Below are positions 18,430 to 27,430 of a stretch of 64,000 nt of DNA, piece after piece; position 1 is the stretch's first letter, and the number at the start of each line of letters is the position of its first letter. Where the stretch lies: the NCBI RefSeq assembly GCF_022179805.1, contig NZ_BPUO01000014.1, forward strand, positions 1 through 64,000. The letters run 5' to 3'. This DNA is from Cupriavidus pauculus. Its GTDB lineage: Bacteria; Pseudomonadota; Gammaproteobacteria; Burkholderiales; Burkholderiaceae. Both the position numbers and the translations under genes were made by a program. A model generated the notes under the pieces. It saw only the letters and a program-made list of their open reading frames with translations. It was not told the DNA's origin and searched no databases.

Positions 18430-21199
18430 AGCCACCAGCCGCGACGGCGACACCACGGCCGATGCCGGCTGGTTCGACCTGAACGGCGCGCGGCTGCCGC
18501 TGCCCGCCGACCCGTCGCGCCGCCTGCTCGACCATCTGCGCACGGACCTGCGCCAGTTCGGCACCAAGGAAGGCTGCCGGCAGGGCGACTGCGGAAGCTG
18601 CACCGTGCTGATCGACGGCAAGGCGCGCTATGCCTGCCTGGTGCCCGTGGGCCAGATTGCCGGGCGCAGCGTGGTGACCGTTGAAGGCATGGCCGAGCGC
18701 ACGCAATGCGGCGGGCGCCTTCAGCACGCATTCCTGGCGCACCAGGCCGTGCAGTGCGGCTTCTGTACGCCGGGCATGTTGCTGGCGTCGGCGGCGGCCA
18801 TCGATGCTGGCCGCGTGACCGACCGCGCGAGCGCCCGCGAAGCCATCGACGGCGTGCTCTGCCGCTGCACCGGCTACCAGAAGATTGTTGATGCCGTGAC
18901 CGAAGTGGGGTGCGGCGCCCCGGCGCGGCCGTGCACGATGCCGCCCGCGCAGGGCACGATGGTCGGCGTGCCGCTAACCCGTCTCGATGGTCCGGAAAAA
19001 GTCGACGGCAGCCAGTGCTTTGGCGCCGATGGCTGGCCCGCCGACAGCCTTGTGCTGCGCGCGGTCCGCAGCCCGCATCACCGAGCCAGCTTTGCGTTTG
19101 GCGATATCGATGCGTTCGTCGCGGCCCATCCGGGCGTGCACCGGGTGCTGACGCATGCCGATGTGCCGGGCCAGAACCTCCACGGCGTGGCCACGCCTTA
19201 TGCCGACCAGCCCGTGCTGCCGGTTGCCGAGGTGCGCCACTACCTGGAGGCCGTTGCGCTGGTGATCGGCGAGCCCGAGGTGGTCGCCGCGCTGGATCTG
19301 GAAGATTTCCCGGTGACCTGGCAGCCGCTGGTGCCGGTGATGGCCGTCGCCGACGCCTTGCGCGACGACAGCCCCAAACTCCACGACAGCCGTCCGGACA
19401 ATGTGCTGATCGAAGGTGTGGTCCGCCAGGGCGATACCACGGAGGCGTTGAAGGATGCCCGCCACGTGGTCAGCGCCAGTTTCACGTCGAGCTTCGTCGA
19501 GCACGCTTACCTGGAGCCTGAAGCCGGCTGGGCGCGGCGTGTCGGCGACGTCGTCGAGATTTACTCGTCCACGCAGGCGCCGCATCCGCATCGCGCCGAT
19601 CTGGCGCGCATCCTTGGCGTAGCGCCGGAACGGGTGCGCGTGGTGGCCACTGCCGTGGGCGGCGGCTTTGGCGGCAAGCTCGACATGACGTTACAGCCGT
19701 GGCTGGCGATTGCCGCCTGGCACGTGGACCGGCCCGTGGGCATGGTGTTCTCGCGTGAGGAATCGATGGCGACATCGACCAAGCGTCATCCCGCCAGCAT
19801 CGTGTCGACCATGGCGGCCGATGCCGAGGGCCGGCTCTGCGCGGTGGAGTTCGACGGCGACTACAACACCGGCGCGTTTGCGTCGTGGGGCACCGCAGTC
19901 GCCAACCGGGTGCCGGTGCACGCGGGCGGCCCGTATGTCATTCCGCACTACCGGGCGCGTGCCCGCGCGGTGCACACGCACATCACGCCAGCCGGGGCGT
20001 TCCGTGGCTTCGGTGTGCCGCAGACCACGATGTCGCAGGAGCAACTGATCGACGAACTGGCGCGCAAGGTCGGCATCGACGCGCTGGAGTTTCGTGTGAT
20101 CAACGCCATGCGCCCGGGGGATTCGTTGCCCACGGGGCAGGTGCTGGACCACAGCGTCGGGCTGGTCGAATGTCTCGATGCGTTGCGCCCCGCCTGGCTT
20201 GAAGCCCAGGCGCGCGTGGCCACGCTCAATGCAGCGTCGCCGGCCGGCATTCGCCATGGCGTTGGCCTGGCCGCCTTCTTCTATGGCTGCGGCAATACCG
20301 CGTTGCCGAATCCATCGACGGTGCGCTTTGGCGTGCGGCCGGACGGCACGGTGGTGCTGCACCAGGGCGCCGTGGACGCCGGGCAGGGCGCCAACACGGT
20401 GATCCCGCAAATCGCGGCCGATGCGCTGGGCGTGCCAGTCGACCAGCTTCACATCGTCGGCCCCGATACCCACCTGACGCCCGACTGCGGCCGCACGTCG
20501 GCCTCGCGGCAGACGTTCATTACCGGCCGCGCCGCCTTCCTGGCCGGCACCGCCTTGCGGCGCCGGCTGCTGGAACTGGCGGGCGCGCCGGCAGATGCCC
20601 GCATCCACGCGAACGCGGACGGTCTCCACATCGATGGCCAGCGACTGGACCTGCGCGGCCTGCCGGTGGACGCCCATGGCTACACCGTGGCCGCCGAGGA
20701 AAGCTTCGATCCGCCGATCACGGCGCTGGACGCTGCCGGCCAGGGCAGTCCGTACGGCACCTACGCGTTCGGCGCGCAGATTGCCGAAGTGGTGGTCGAT
20801 TGCGAGAGCGGGCGCGTGCGGGTAAGCAAGGTGGTGGCCGCGCACGACGTGGGGCGCATGATCAATCCGACGCTGCTGGAAGGCCAGGTGGAAGGCGCGG
20901 TGGCCCAGGGCGTGGGGCTGGCGCTGATGGAGCAGTATCACCCCGGCAAGCACAACAACCTGCACGACTACCTGATTGCCACGGTGCACGACATGCCCGA
21001 GGTACGCGCGATCTTTGTCGAGGCACCGAACCCGCTGGGCCCCTACGGCGCCAAGGGCATTGGCGAACCAGCGCTGGTGCCCACGGCGGCGGCCATCCTG
21101 AATGCCATCCACGATGCAACCGGTGTGCGCATCCGGCAGGCGCCCGCGTTGCCCGACGTCGTGCTGCGCGCGCTGGCGGAACAGGGCGGCCACGACTAG
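18410..21199 (+). CDS. Molybdenum hydroxylase, [2Fe-2S] and molybdopterin subunits fused
   Basis: A 929-aa fusion of two subunits that are usually separate. Residues about 20-170 are the CoxS-like [2Fe-2S] protein with all eight cysteines: Cys56, Cys61, Cys64, Cys76 in the plant-ferredoxin cluster and Cys116, Cys119, Cys151, Cys153 in the second. From about 185 on is the CoxL-like molybdopterin subunit with GGGFGGK, AFRGFGVPQ and the C-terminal GAKGIGEPAL carrying the catalytic Glu. The family hydroxylates aldehydes or N-heterocycles with water as oxygen source. No XdhC/CoxI maturation gene and no cytochrome c subunit is adjacent. The substrate is not readable; the MFS gene downstream may import it. 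Confidence 0.88.
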   Translation: MTQPLPEATSRDGDTTADAGWFDLNGARLPLPADPSRRLLDHLRTDLRQFGTKEGCRQGDCGSCTVLIDGKARYACLVPVGQIAGRSVVTVEGMAERTQCGGRLQHAFLAHQAVQCGFCTPGMLLASAAAIDAGRVTDRASAREAIDGVLCRCTGYQKIVDAVTEVGCGAPARPCTMPPAQGTMVGVPLTRLDGPEKVDGSQCFGADGWPADSLVLRAVRSPHHRASFAFGDIDAFVAAHPGVHRVLTHADVPGQNLHGVATPYADQPVLPVAEVRHYLEAVALVIGEPEVVAALDLEDFPVTWQPLVPVMAVADALRDDSPKLHDSRPDNVLIEGVVRQGDTTEALKDARHVVSASFTSSFVEHAYLEPEAGWARRVGDVVEIYSSTQAPHPHRADLARILGVAPERVRVVATAVGGGFGGKLDMTLQPWLAIAAWHVDRPVGMVFSREESMATSTKRHPASIVSTMAADAEGRLCAVEFDGDYNTGAFASWGTAVANRVPVHAGGPYVIPHYRARARAVHTHITPAGAFRGFGVPQTTMSQEQLIDELARKVGIDALEFRVINAMRPGDSLPTGQVLDHSVGLVECLDALRPAWLEAQARVATLNAASPAGIRHGVGLAAFFYGCGNTALPNPSTVRFGVRPDGTVVLHQGAVDAGQGANTVIPQIAADALGVPVDQLHIVGPDTHLTPDCGRTSASRQTFITGRAAFLAGTALRRRLLELAGAPADARIHANADGLHIDGQRLDLRGLPVDAHGYTVAAEESFDPPITALDAAGQGSPYGTYAFGAQIAEVVVDCESGRVRVSKVVAAHDVGRMINPTLLEGQVEGAVAQGVGLALMEQYHPGKHNNLHDYLIATVHDMPEVRAIFVEAPNPLGPYGAKGIGEPALVPTAAAILNAIHDATGVRIRQAPALPDVVLRALAEQGGHD

Positions 21200-21235
21200 C
21201 CTGTACGGGCGACCGACAGATCTGGAATCCAGACA

Positions 21236-22531
21236 ATGATGACAACAACAAAAATGGATCAAGCCCCCACGCAGTCGGCCTCCGGCTTAGGGTGGTATGC
21301 GGAACTGGGCCCGGCGGACAAGCGGGCATTCAAGGCATCGTTCGCGGGCTGGGCGACTGATGCGTTCGACTTCATGGTGTTCAGCTTCGTGCTGGCGTCG
21401 CTGATCGACCTGTGGAGCCTGGATCGCGGCCAGGCCGGGCTGCTGGGCACCGTGACGCTGATTTTCTCGTCCATCGGCGGCTGGATCGCCGGCATGCTGG
21501 CCGACCGCTACGGCCGGGTCAAGGTATTGCAGGGCACGATCCTGTGGTTCTCGGTCTGTACGCTCGCCATCGGCTTTGCCCAGAATTTCGAACAGGTCTT
21601 CGTGCTGCGCGCGCTGCAGGGCCTGGGCTTTGGCGGCGAATGGGCGGTTGGCGCGGTGCTGATCGGCGAGATGATCGCGCCCAAGCACCGTGGCAAGGCC
21701 GTGGGTCTGGTGCAAAGCGGTTGGGCCGTGGGCTGGGGCGTGGCGGCGATTCTCTACAGCATCGCGTTCTCGGTACTGCCCGAATCGCTGGCGTGGCGCA
21801 GCCTGTTCTGGGTGGGTATCCTGCCCGCGCTGCTGGTGATCTACGTACGCCGCCATGTGGAGGAACCGGAGGCGTTCAAGGCCACCGGCGCCGCGCGCAA
21901 GCAGGGCAAGGGCCCGTCGGTGTGGGTCATCTTCTCGCCGGCGCTGCTGCGTCGGACCGTGGCCTCGGCGCTGCTGTGCACCGGCATCCAAGGCGGGTTC
22001 TATGCGATGTCGACGTGGCTGCCGACCTATCTCAAGATCGAGCGCCACCTGTCGGTGCTCGATACCGGCGGCTACCTGCTCGTGATCATCGTGGGATCGT
22101 TCTGCGGCTACATAGCGGGTGCCTATCTGGTGGACCACTGGGGACGCCGGCGCAATTTCATGCTGTTCTCGGTGCTGTCGCTGGTGTCGGTCTACCTGTA
22201 CCTGACGCTGCCGTTGACCAATGCCGAAATGCTCTGGCTCGGATTTCCGCTGGGCTTTTCGTCGTGCGGCATCTTCAGCGGCGTCGGGGCGTACCTGACC
22301 GAGTTGTTCCCGTCGGAGAGCCGGGCCAACGGCCAGAGCTTTACCTACAACTTTGGCCGGGGCATCGGCGCGCTGTTTCCGAGCCTGGTCGGCTGGCTGA
22401 GCCATTCGATGAGCCTGGCGATGGCCATCGCCATTTTCTCCGGCGCCGCCTACGGACTGGTGCTGCTGATGGTGCTGGTGCTGCCGGAAACCAAGGGCCA
22501 AGCGCTCGAAACCATGGGAACAACGCCATGA
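21236..22531 (+). CDS. MFS transporter (metabolite:H+ symporter type)
   Basis: A 431-aa 12-helix major facilitator protein of the inner membrane. The loop motif GMLADRYGRVKVLQG between helices 2 and 3, WAVGAVLIGEMIAPKHRGKAVGLVQSGWAVGWG, and a second-half LVDHWGRRRNFML are typical of the sialate/aromatic acid/dicarboxylate symporters. It follows the molybdenum hydroxylase by 36 bp and is likely in the same transcript, so import of the hydroxylase substrate or a precursor is a fair inference. ATGs at 21236 and 21239 are both possible. Confidence 0.88.
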   Translation: MMTTTKMDQAPTQSASGLGWYAELGPADKRAFKASFAGWATDAFDFMVFSFVLASLIDLWSLDRGQAGLLGTVTLIFSSIGGWIAGMLADRYGRVKVLQGTILWFSVCTLAIGFAQNFEQVFVLRALQGLGFGGEWAVGAVLIGEMIAPKHRGKAVGLVQSGWAVGWGVAAILYSIAFSVLPESLAWRSLFWVGILPALLVIYVRRHVEEPEAFKATGAARKQGKGPSVWVIFSPALLRRTVASALLCTGIQGGFYAMSTWLPTYLKIERHLSVLDTGGYLLVIIVGSFCGYIAGAYLVDHWGRRRNFMLFSVLSLVSVYLYLTLPLTNAEMLWLGFPLGFSSCGIFSGVGAYLTELFPSESRANGQSFTYNFGRGIGALFPSLVGWLSHSMSLAMAIAIFSGAAYGLVLLMVLVLPETKGQALETMGTTP

Positions 22532-22556
22532 CGCCCGGATTTTCACGCCGCCGCAC

Positions 22557-22570
22557 CATACATTGGTATG
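22557..22570. promoter_or_regulatory. CATAYRTTGGTATG motif, copy 1
   Basis: CATACATTGGTATG, within the palindrome CCATAC-ATTG-GTATGG (22556-22571). It matches 12 of 14 positions of copy 2 at 23300-23313. It lies just after the MFS gene and in front of the response regulator; the in-frame ATG at 22568 lies inside it, which argues against that ATG as the start. Confidence 0.55.
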
Positions 22571-22609
22571 GATTCGCGCCTATGGACGTTTACATCACCG
22601 CTTTCGATC

Positions 22610-23272
22610 ATGCTCGCGGCTGAATCCACGCTCTCATTGGCGCCGCAGGTGGTCGCGCAGGGCACCGTCCACATCGTCGATGACGATGAACTGGTGCGCG
22701 CCGCCCTGGTGGGGCTGCTGGAATCGATCGACATGCAGGTCAGGGCGTTCGGCTCGATCGAGGAATTCCTGCGCGCGCCGCAGGCCGACGGACCGTCGTG
22801 CCTGGTGCTGGACGTGCGCCTGCGCGGCCAGAGCGGGCTGGCGTTCCAGAGGTCGCTGGTGGATAAGGGCCAGCCGCATATGCCGATCGTCTTCATGAGC
22901 GGGCATGGCGATGTGGCCATGACGGTCAAGGCCATGAAGGCCGGCGCGGTCGACTTTCTGGCCAAGCCGTTCCGTGACCAGGACATGATCGATGCCGTGA
23001 TTGCCGCGCTGGAACGCGACATGAAGCGGCTGGAAACCGAGCAGCAACTGAGCGGCCTGCGGTCGAGCTGGGAAACCCTGACGCTGCGCGAGCGCGAGGT
23101 GCTGCGGCACCTGGTGACCGGCCTGATGAACAAGCAGATCGCGGCCGCCATGGGCGTGGCCGAGATCACCGCCAAGATCTATCGCGGCCATGCCATGCGC
23201 AAGATGAACGCGCGGACCGTGGTGGAAGTGGTGCGCATGATGCAGGCGCTGGACGTCGAAGCCGCCGCCTAG
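22610..23272 (+). CDS. FixJ/TodT-type response regulator (receiver + LuxR HTH)
   Basis: A 220-aa two-domain regulator. Receiver domain about 18-135 with acidic pocket DDD near 24-26, Asp68 in CLVLDVRLRGQSG and Lys in FLAKPF; LuxR/GerE HTH about 155-215 with LTLREREVLRHLVTGLMNKQIAAAMGVAEITAKIYRGHAMRKM. The frame is open to an ATG at 22568, but that codon lies in a palindrome, so I take the ATG at 22610. Neither has a clear ribosome-binding site. Its natural partners are HPK4 kinases such as the one at 15213, rather than the EnvZ-like kinase that follows. Confidence 0.85.
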   Translation: MLAAESTLSLAPQVVAQGTVHIVDDDELVRAALVGLLESIDMQVRAFGSIEEFLRAPQADGPSCLVLDVRLRGQSGLAFQRSLVDKGQPHMPIVFMSGHGDVAMTVKAMKAGAVDFLAKPFRDQDMIDAVIAALERDMKRLETEQQLSGLRSSWETLTLREREVLRHLVTGLMNKQIAAAMGVAEITAKIYRGHAMRKMNARTVVEVVRMMQALDVEAAA

Positions 23273-23299
23273 CCCATCTGCATTTTGGCAATGCCAGCA

Positions 23300-23313
23300 C
23301 ATATGTTGGTATG
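23300..23313. promoter_or_regulatory. CATAYRTTGGTATG motif, copy 2
   Basis: CATATGTTGGTATG, 28 bp after the response regulator stop and about 95 bp before the histidine kinase at 23409. Together with copy 1 it brackets the regulator gene; both are probably binding sites of the same protein. Confidence 0.55.
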
Positions 23314-23408
23314 CCCGCCGTCACCTGCCGGGCTGATGGTGCGTTGCACCCAAACCATGATGTCATTCCGCCGCGCCGTACGAGACAGACGGCGAACGGA
23401 GATCGACA

Positions 23409-24476
23409 ATGACCATGGACACGGCCGCACCGCCAAACGTTTCCTCCCAGTCTCCCATCTATACGGATTGGACCCGCCAATGGACCCGCCAGTGGGCCGG
23501 CTACTGGTCCCGCCATGGCCGGTTGCGGCATGCGCTGGCGCTGGGCATCCTGCTTCTGCTGTTGGGCGCGGAATGGCTGGGCGTGCGTGGCCAGCTGGCC
23601 AGCATGACATCGGGCGCGGCGGCGCTGGTGATTGGCGTGCTGGGTTTTGGCACGGGCACCGCGCTGGTGGCCGGCACCTGCGTGCATCGTGCGCGCCTGC
23701 TGCGGGCCGCGATGGCGGCCCTGGCCTGGCAGGTGGAACAACTGGCGACGGCGGATCAGGGGCGCACGGTACCACTGACCGAGGCCGGCCCGCCCGACGT
23801 GGCAAGGCTGAGCGGAGCCATCAATGCGGCCCGGCGGCACAGCGCGGAGCGCGAATCGGAACTGCTGACGATGCAGGCGTCATACGTGCATGACCTGCGC
23901 ACGCCGCTGACGCGCCTAGTGCTGCGGTGCGACCTGATAGAAGACCCATCGCTGCGCGCGGCGATGGAGCGCGATCTCGACGAGATGCGCGAGCTTGCCG
24001 AGGCGGGGCTGGCGTGTGCGCGCATGCAGAGCGGCCAGGCGCAGAAGCCGCGCGACGTCGATGCCGACGGCATGCTGGCCGCGCTGGTACGGAACTACCG
24101 CGATGCCGGCTGCGCGCTGGTGCTCGATGGCCAGGTGGGCCGATCCGTGCTCACGTGCCCGCACGCGCTGCGTCGCATCCTGGTCAACCTGGTCGATAAC
24201 GCGCTGCGCTATGGCAGCGATGTCCGGGTAAGCGTGCGCATGGACGACCGGCACCTGCACCTGGCCGTGCTCGATTCGGGGCCCGGCATCGCCCCGACGG
24301 AGCTGGAGGCCGTGTTCAGGCCGTGGTACCGGTCGGCGGAAACCGCTACCCGGGGGCCGGGCAGCGGACTGGGCCTGGCCATAGCCCGCCGGCTCGCACT
24401 GGCAATTCGCGGCGAACTGGCGCTGCGAAACCGGTGCGAGGGCGGACTGGAGGCGCGGCTGTCGTTACCGCTCTAG
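23409..24476 (+). CDS. Membrane sensor histidine kinase (EnvZ-like HisKA)
   Basis: A 355-aa kinase. The N-terminus has an odd DWTRQWTRQWAGYW repeat, then two membrane segments (about 40-57 and 68-92) with almost no periplasmic domain, a HAMP-like linker, His161 in YVHDLRTPLTRLVLRC, and an HATPase domain with NLVDNALRYG, DSGPGIAP and GSGLGLAIARRLA. The lack of a periplasmic sensor suggests it senses the membrane or an internal signal. This kinase class usually pairs with OmpR-type regulators, yet the gene next to it encodes a FixJ-type regulator. Start ATG at 23409; MDTAAP at 23415 is also possible. Confidence 0.85.
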   Translation: MTMDTAAPPNVSSQSPIYTDWTRQWTRQWAGYWSRHGRLRHALALGILLLLLGAEWLGVRGQLASMTSGAAALVIGVLGFGTGTALVAGTCVHRARLLRAAMAALAWQVEQLATADQGRTVPLTEAGPPDVARLSGAINAARRHSAERESELLTMQASYVHDLRTPLTRLVLRCDLIEDPSLRAAMERDLDEMRELAEAGLACARMQSGQAQKPRDVDADGMLAALVRNYRDAGCALVLDGQVGRSVLTCPHALRRILVNLVDNALRYGSDVRVSVRMDDRHLHLAVLDSGPGIAPTELEAVFRPWYRSAETATRGPGSGLGLAIARRLALAIRGELALRNRCEGGLEARLSLPL

Positions 24477-24486
24477 GGGTTGATTC

Positions 24487-25704
24487 TCAGCGCGTGCGCA
24501 CGCGCAGCGACTGCACGCCGCGCAGGTTATTGCGGCGATGCCACTGCAGTTGGTCCAGATCGACCGGCGCCAGCGCTGGAAAGCGCGACAGCACGCCCGC
24601 GATGGCCGATTCCAGTTCGAGCATGGCCAGCCGTGCACCCAGGCAGTAGTGAATGCCGCCGCCGAACGACAGCGACGGCGTGCCATCGCGCGACAGGTCG
24701 AGTCGATCCGGATCGCTGAACGCATCGGGGTCGCGATTGGCGGCGCCGACAAGCATGAACACGATGCTGCCTCGCGGCACGGTGACACCACTGCCATCGT
24801 CCAGCGTCACGTCCTCGAAGGCCGTACGCACCACCATCTGCACCGCGCCGTCGTACCGCAGGCATTCCGCCACGGCGCGCGACACCAGCGCCCGGTCGCC
24901 CAGCCCATCCTTCAGACGCTGCAGTTCGTCCGGCGCCCGGAACAGCGCGATCATCGTGTTGCCGATCATGTTCGAGGTGGTCTCGTGCCCGGCCACGAAC
25001 AGCAGGATCACGTTCGAGATGATCTCGGCTTCGGTCAGCGTGGCGCCGTCGTCTTCCACGCCCAGCAGGCTCGATACCAGGTCGTCGCCGGGCTGCGCAC
25101 GGCGCTGCGCCACGATATCGCGGAAGTAGGCTTCCAGCGTGCGGGCTGCCGTGTTGGCTTCAGCCAGAAGGCTCTCGTTGAGCGGCGCCAGGTCCATCGC
25201 GCTGGCCAGCCGGCTGGCGGCGCCACCCAGCTTGACGCCGTCTTCCACAGGAATATCGAGCAGGCGGCAGATGATCTCCACCGGCAGCGGCAGCGCGAAA
25301 TCGGAGATCAGGTCGAATTCGCCCTTGTTGCCGATGCGGTCGAGCAGGCTGCGCGTGGTGGTCTCCACGATCTGCGCCAGGCCTTCCACCTGCCTGCGGT
25401 TGAACGCCTGCATCAGCAGCGCGCGCAGCCGGGTATGCGCGGGCGGATTCATCATCAGGAAGGTTCGGCTCAACGCCTGGAACACCGGGTCTTGCGTGGC
25501 GGCTTCGCCGTAGCGGGCCTGCACGCTCTGCAAGTAGGTCTTGCCCATGCGGCGGTCACGCAGCAGGGCGTCGATCACGCGAAAGCGTCCGGTGACGTAG
25601 AGGTTGGGGCCGAGTGGCAGCAGGGGGCCGGCGTTGCGGATCTGCTCGTACAGCGAATAGGGGTTTTCGAAGAAGGCGGGCGAGGCGAAGGACTCGAAAT
25701 TCAT
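24487..25704 (-). CDS. Cytochrome P450
   Basis: A 405-aa soluble bacterial P450, normal length for the class. I-helix LLFVAGHETTSN (oxygen activation), K-helix ECLRYD (E-x-x-R), and the heme loop LSFGGGIHYCLGARLA with ligand Cys354. Electron donors (ferredoxin, ferredoxin reductase) are not encoded nearby. The frame is open upstream to 25935, but homology starts at the ATG at 25704 (MNFESFASPAFFENPY). It is divergent from the exported epoxide hydrolase at 26012; the shared gap contains repeated TGTATC boxes. Substrate unknown. Confidence 0.92.
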   Translation of the reverse strand: MNFESFASPAFFENPYSLYEQIRNAGPLLPLGPNLYVTGRFRVIDALLRDRRMGKTYLQSVQARYGEAATQDPVFQALSRTFLMMNPPAHTRLRALLMQAFNRRQVEGLAQIVETTTRSLLDRIGNKGEFDLISDFALPLPVEIICRLLDIPVEDGVKLGGAASRLASAMDLAPLNESLLAEANTAARTLEAYFRDIVAQRRAQPGDDLVSSLLGVEDDGATLTEAEIISNVILLFVAGHETTSNMIGNTMIALFRAPDELQRLKDGLGDRALVSRAVAECLRYDGAVQMVVRTAFEDVTLDDGSGVTVPRGSIVFMLVGAANRDPDAFSDPDRLDLSRDGTPSLSFGGGIHYCLGARLAMLELESAIAGVLSRFPALAPVDLDQLQWHRRNNLRGVQSLRVRTR

Positions 25705-26011
25705 CACGGCTTTTTTATTGATCTGGCGAGGGAGACGAGAGGAGAACCGGCACGGTTTCCGCGCCAACTTATAGCAGCGCGCGTGCCGGCAATCCATCGC
25801 GTTATGTATCGCAATGTATCCGGGGCGCCTATTGGTACAAGGTGTTACGGACGCGCTTGTATCGGGTTGTATCCGTCCGCGATGGCGATACACGGCGATC
25901 CAAAAACGCCGCCAGCCGACATGTGACGCCTGCATTGGCTCTCCAGAATGCCTTCCATTCGTTCACGCACCGGTGCATCGCACCGGGTAGAGCCAACCAG
26001 GAGAAAAATCC
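25705..26011. other. Divergent promoter region, P450/epoxide hydrolase
   Basis: 307 bp without a supported gene. It holds the TGTATC array at 25805-25892 and, next to the epoxide hydrolase start, a GGAG ribosome-binding site at 26000-26003. I see no other structure. Confidence 0.6.
25805..25892. promoter_or_regulatory. Phased TGTATC operator array
   Basis: TGTATC occurs at 25805, 25815, 25858 and 25868 on the plus strand and once inverted (GATACA) at 25887. The members of each pair are exactly 10 bp apart and the pairs 53 bp apart, about one and five helical turns. Regular spacing on one DNA face points to cooperative binding of a regulator that is not encoded next door. Confidence 0.55.
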
Positions 26012-27367
26012 ATGATGTCCCAGGCAGTCGTTCGAAACACTTCGCGTCGTCCGTCTACCCGCCGCGCCATCGCGCTGGCTTCGGCCATGGCCGCCGTGGC
26101 CACCGTGGCCCTGACCGGCTACATCCAGCCGGCCGCCGCGGCCGATGCCGCGCCGAAGGCCGTGGCCGCGACGCGCGTCAATGCCGACGAGAGCATCCGC
26201 CCGTTCCACGTGCACGTACCCCAATCTCAACTGGACGACCTGCGCAAGCGCATCGCCGCCACGCGCTGGCCGGACAAGGAACCTGTGGCCGACGAAAGCC
26301 AGGGCATCCAGCTTGCGCAGGTGCAGGAGCTGGTCAAGTACTGGGGCACGAAGTACGACTGGCGCAAGGCCGAGGCGCAGCTCAACGCGCTGCCGCAGTT
26401 CGTGACCAAGATCGATGGCCTTGACATCCACTTCATCCACGTCAAGTCGAAGAACCCCAATGCGCTGCCGCTGATCCTGACCCACGGCTGGCCCGGCTCG
26501 ATCTTCGAATTCGTCAAGACCATCGGTCCGCTGACCGACCCCACCGCCTACGGTGGCCGTGCGGAAGACGCGTTCGACGTGGTGATCCCGTCGATTCCGG
26601 GTTACGGCTTCTCGGGCCGGCCGACGGAGCTGGGCTGGAACCCCGAGCGCACCGCGCGTGCGTGGGACGTGCTGATGAAGCGCCTTGGCTATACGCAATA
26701 CGTGTCGCAGGGCGGCGACCATGGCTCGGTCGTCTCCGACGCGCTGGCACGTCAGGCGCCGGCCGGGCTCAAGGCCATCCACCTGAACATGCCCGCCACC
26801 GTGCCGGGACCGGTGATGCGGTCGATCCTGGCCGGCGACCCTGTGCCCCAGGAACTGACCGATCCGGAACGCAAGGCTTACCAGTCGCTGAGCACGTTCT
26901 TCGGACGCAACGCCGCGTACGGCGGCATGATGGTCACGCGTCCGCAGACCATCGGCTATTCGCTGGCCGATTCCCCGGCGGGCCTGGCCACGTTCACGTA
27001 CGAAAAGATCGCCGAATGGAGCGACAGCAACGGCGTGCCCGAGCGCGTGCTGACGCGCGACGCCATCCTGAACGACATCACGCTGTACTGGCTGACTAAC
27101 ACCGGTGCCTCGTCGTCGCGCTACTACTGGGAGAACAACAACAACAACTTCAGCGCCGATGCCCAGAAGACCCGGGATATCAAGGTGCCGGTGGCGATCA
27201 GCGTGTTCCCGCACGAGATCTATCAGGCGCCCGAAAGCTGGAGCAAGCAGGCGTACCCGTCGCTGTACTACTACAAGACGGTGTCCAAGGGCGGCCACTT
27301 CGCGGCCTGGGAGCAGCCGCAACTGTTCGCCGAGGAATTGCGCGCTGCGTTCAAGTCGGTGCGCTAG
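26012..27367 (+). CDS. Exported epoxide hydrolase (alpha/beta fold, EHN domain)
   Basis: A 451-aa protein with an N-terminal signal (about 1-43; STRR before the hydrophobic core suggests Tat export, AAAADA cleavage region). The EHN domain (about 55-165) precedes the hydrolase core with oxyanion HGWPGS, nucleophile Asp236 in GGDHGS and catalytic His429 in GGHFAAWEQP. Members open epoxides to diols by an Asp-ester intermediate. It is divergent from a cytochrome P450, which could make the epoxide, but that enzyme should be cytoplasmic while this one appears exported, so a shared pathway is only a possibility. Confidence 0.9.
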   Translation: MMSQAVVRNTSRRPSTRRAIALASAMAAVATVALTGYIQPAAAADAAPKAVAATRVNADESIRPFHVHVPQSQLDDLRKRIAATRWPDKEPVADESQGIQLAQVQELVKYWGTKYDWRKAEAQLNALPQFVTKIDGLDIHFIHVKSKNPNALPLILTHGWPGSIFEFVKTIGPLTDPTAYGGRAEDAFDVVIPSIPGYGFSGRPTELGWNPERTARAWDVLMKRLGYTQYVSQGGDHGSVVSDALARQAPAGLKAIHLNMPATVPGPVMRSILAGDPVPQELTDPERKAYQSLSTFFGRNAAYGGMMVTRPQTIGYSLADSPAGLATFTYEKIAEWSDSNGVPERVLTRDAILNDITLYWLTNTGASSSRYYWENNNNNFSADAQKTRDIKVPVAISVFPHEIYQAPESWSKQAYPSLYYYKTVSKGGHFAAWEQPQLFAEELRAAFKSVR

Positions 27368-27372
27368 CACCA

Positions 27373-27392
27373 GCCACCGGTATCCCGGTGGC
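27373..27392 (+). terminator. Probable terminator of the epoxide hydrolase gene
   Basis: GCCACCGG-TATC-CCGGTGGC is a perfect 8-bp hairpin 6 bp after the stop. It is followed only by TTGAAAG, so the T-run is weak on this strand. Confidence 0.5.
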
Positions 27393-27430
27393 TTGAAAGA
27401 AAAATTCAGATCGGCGGCGTAAAAATGAAA

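Noticed and set aside
22568-22609. Upstream ATG as start of the response regulator
   Set aside because: The codon lies within a palindrome also found downstream, and the extra 14 residues have no counterpart in the family.
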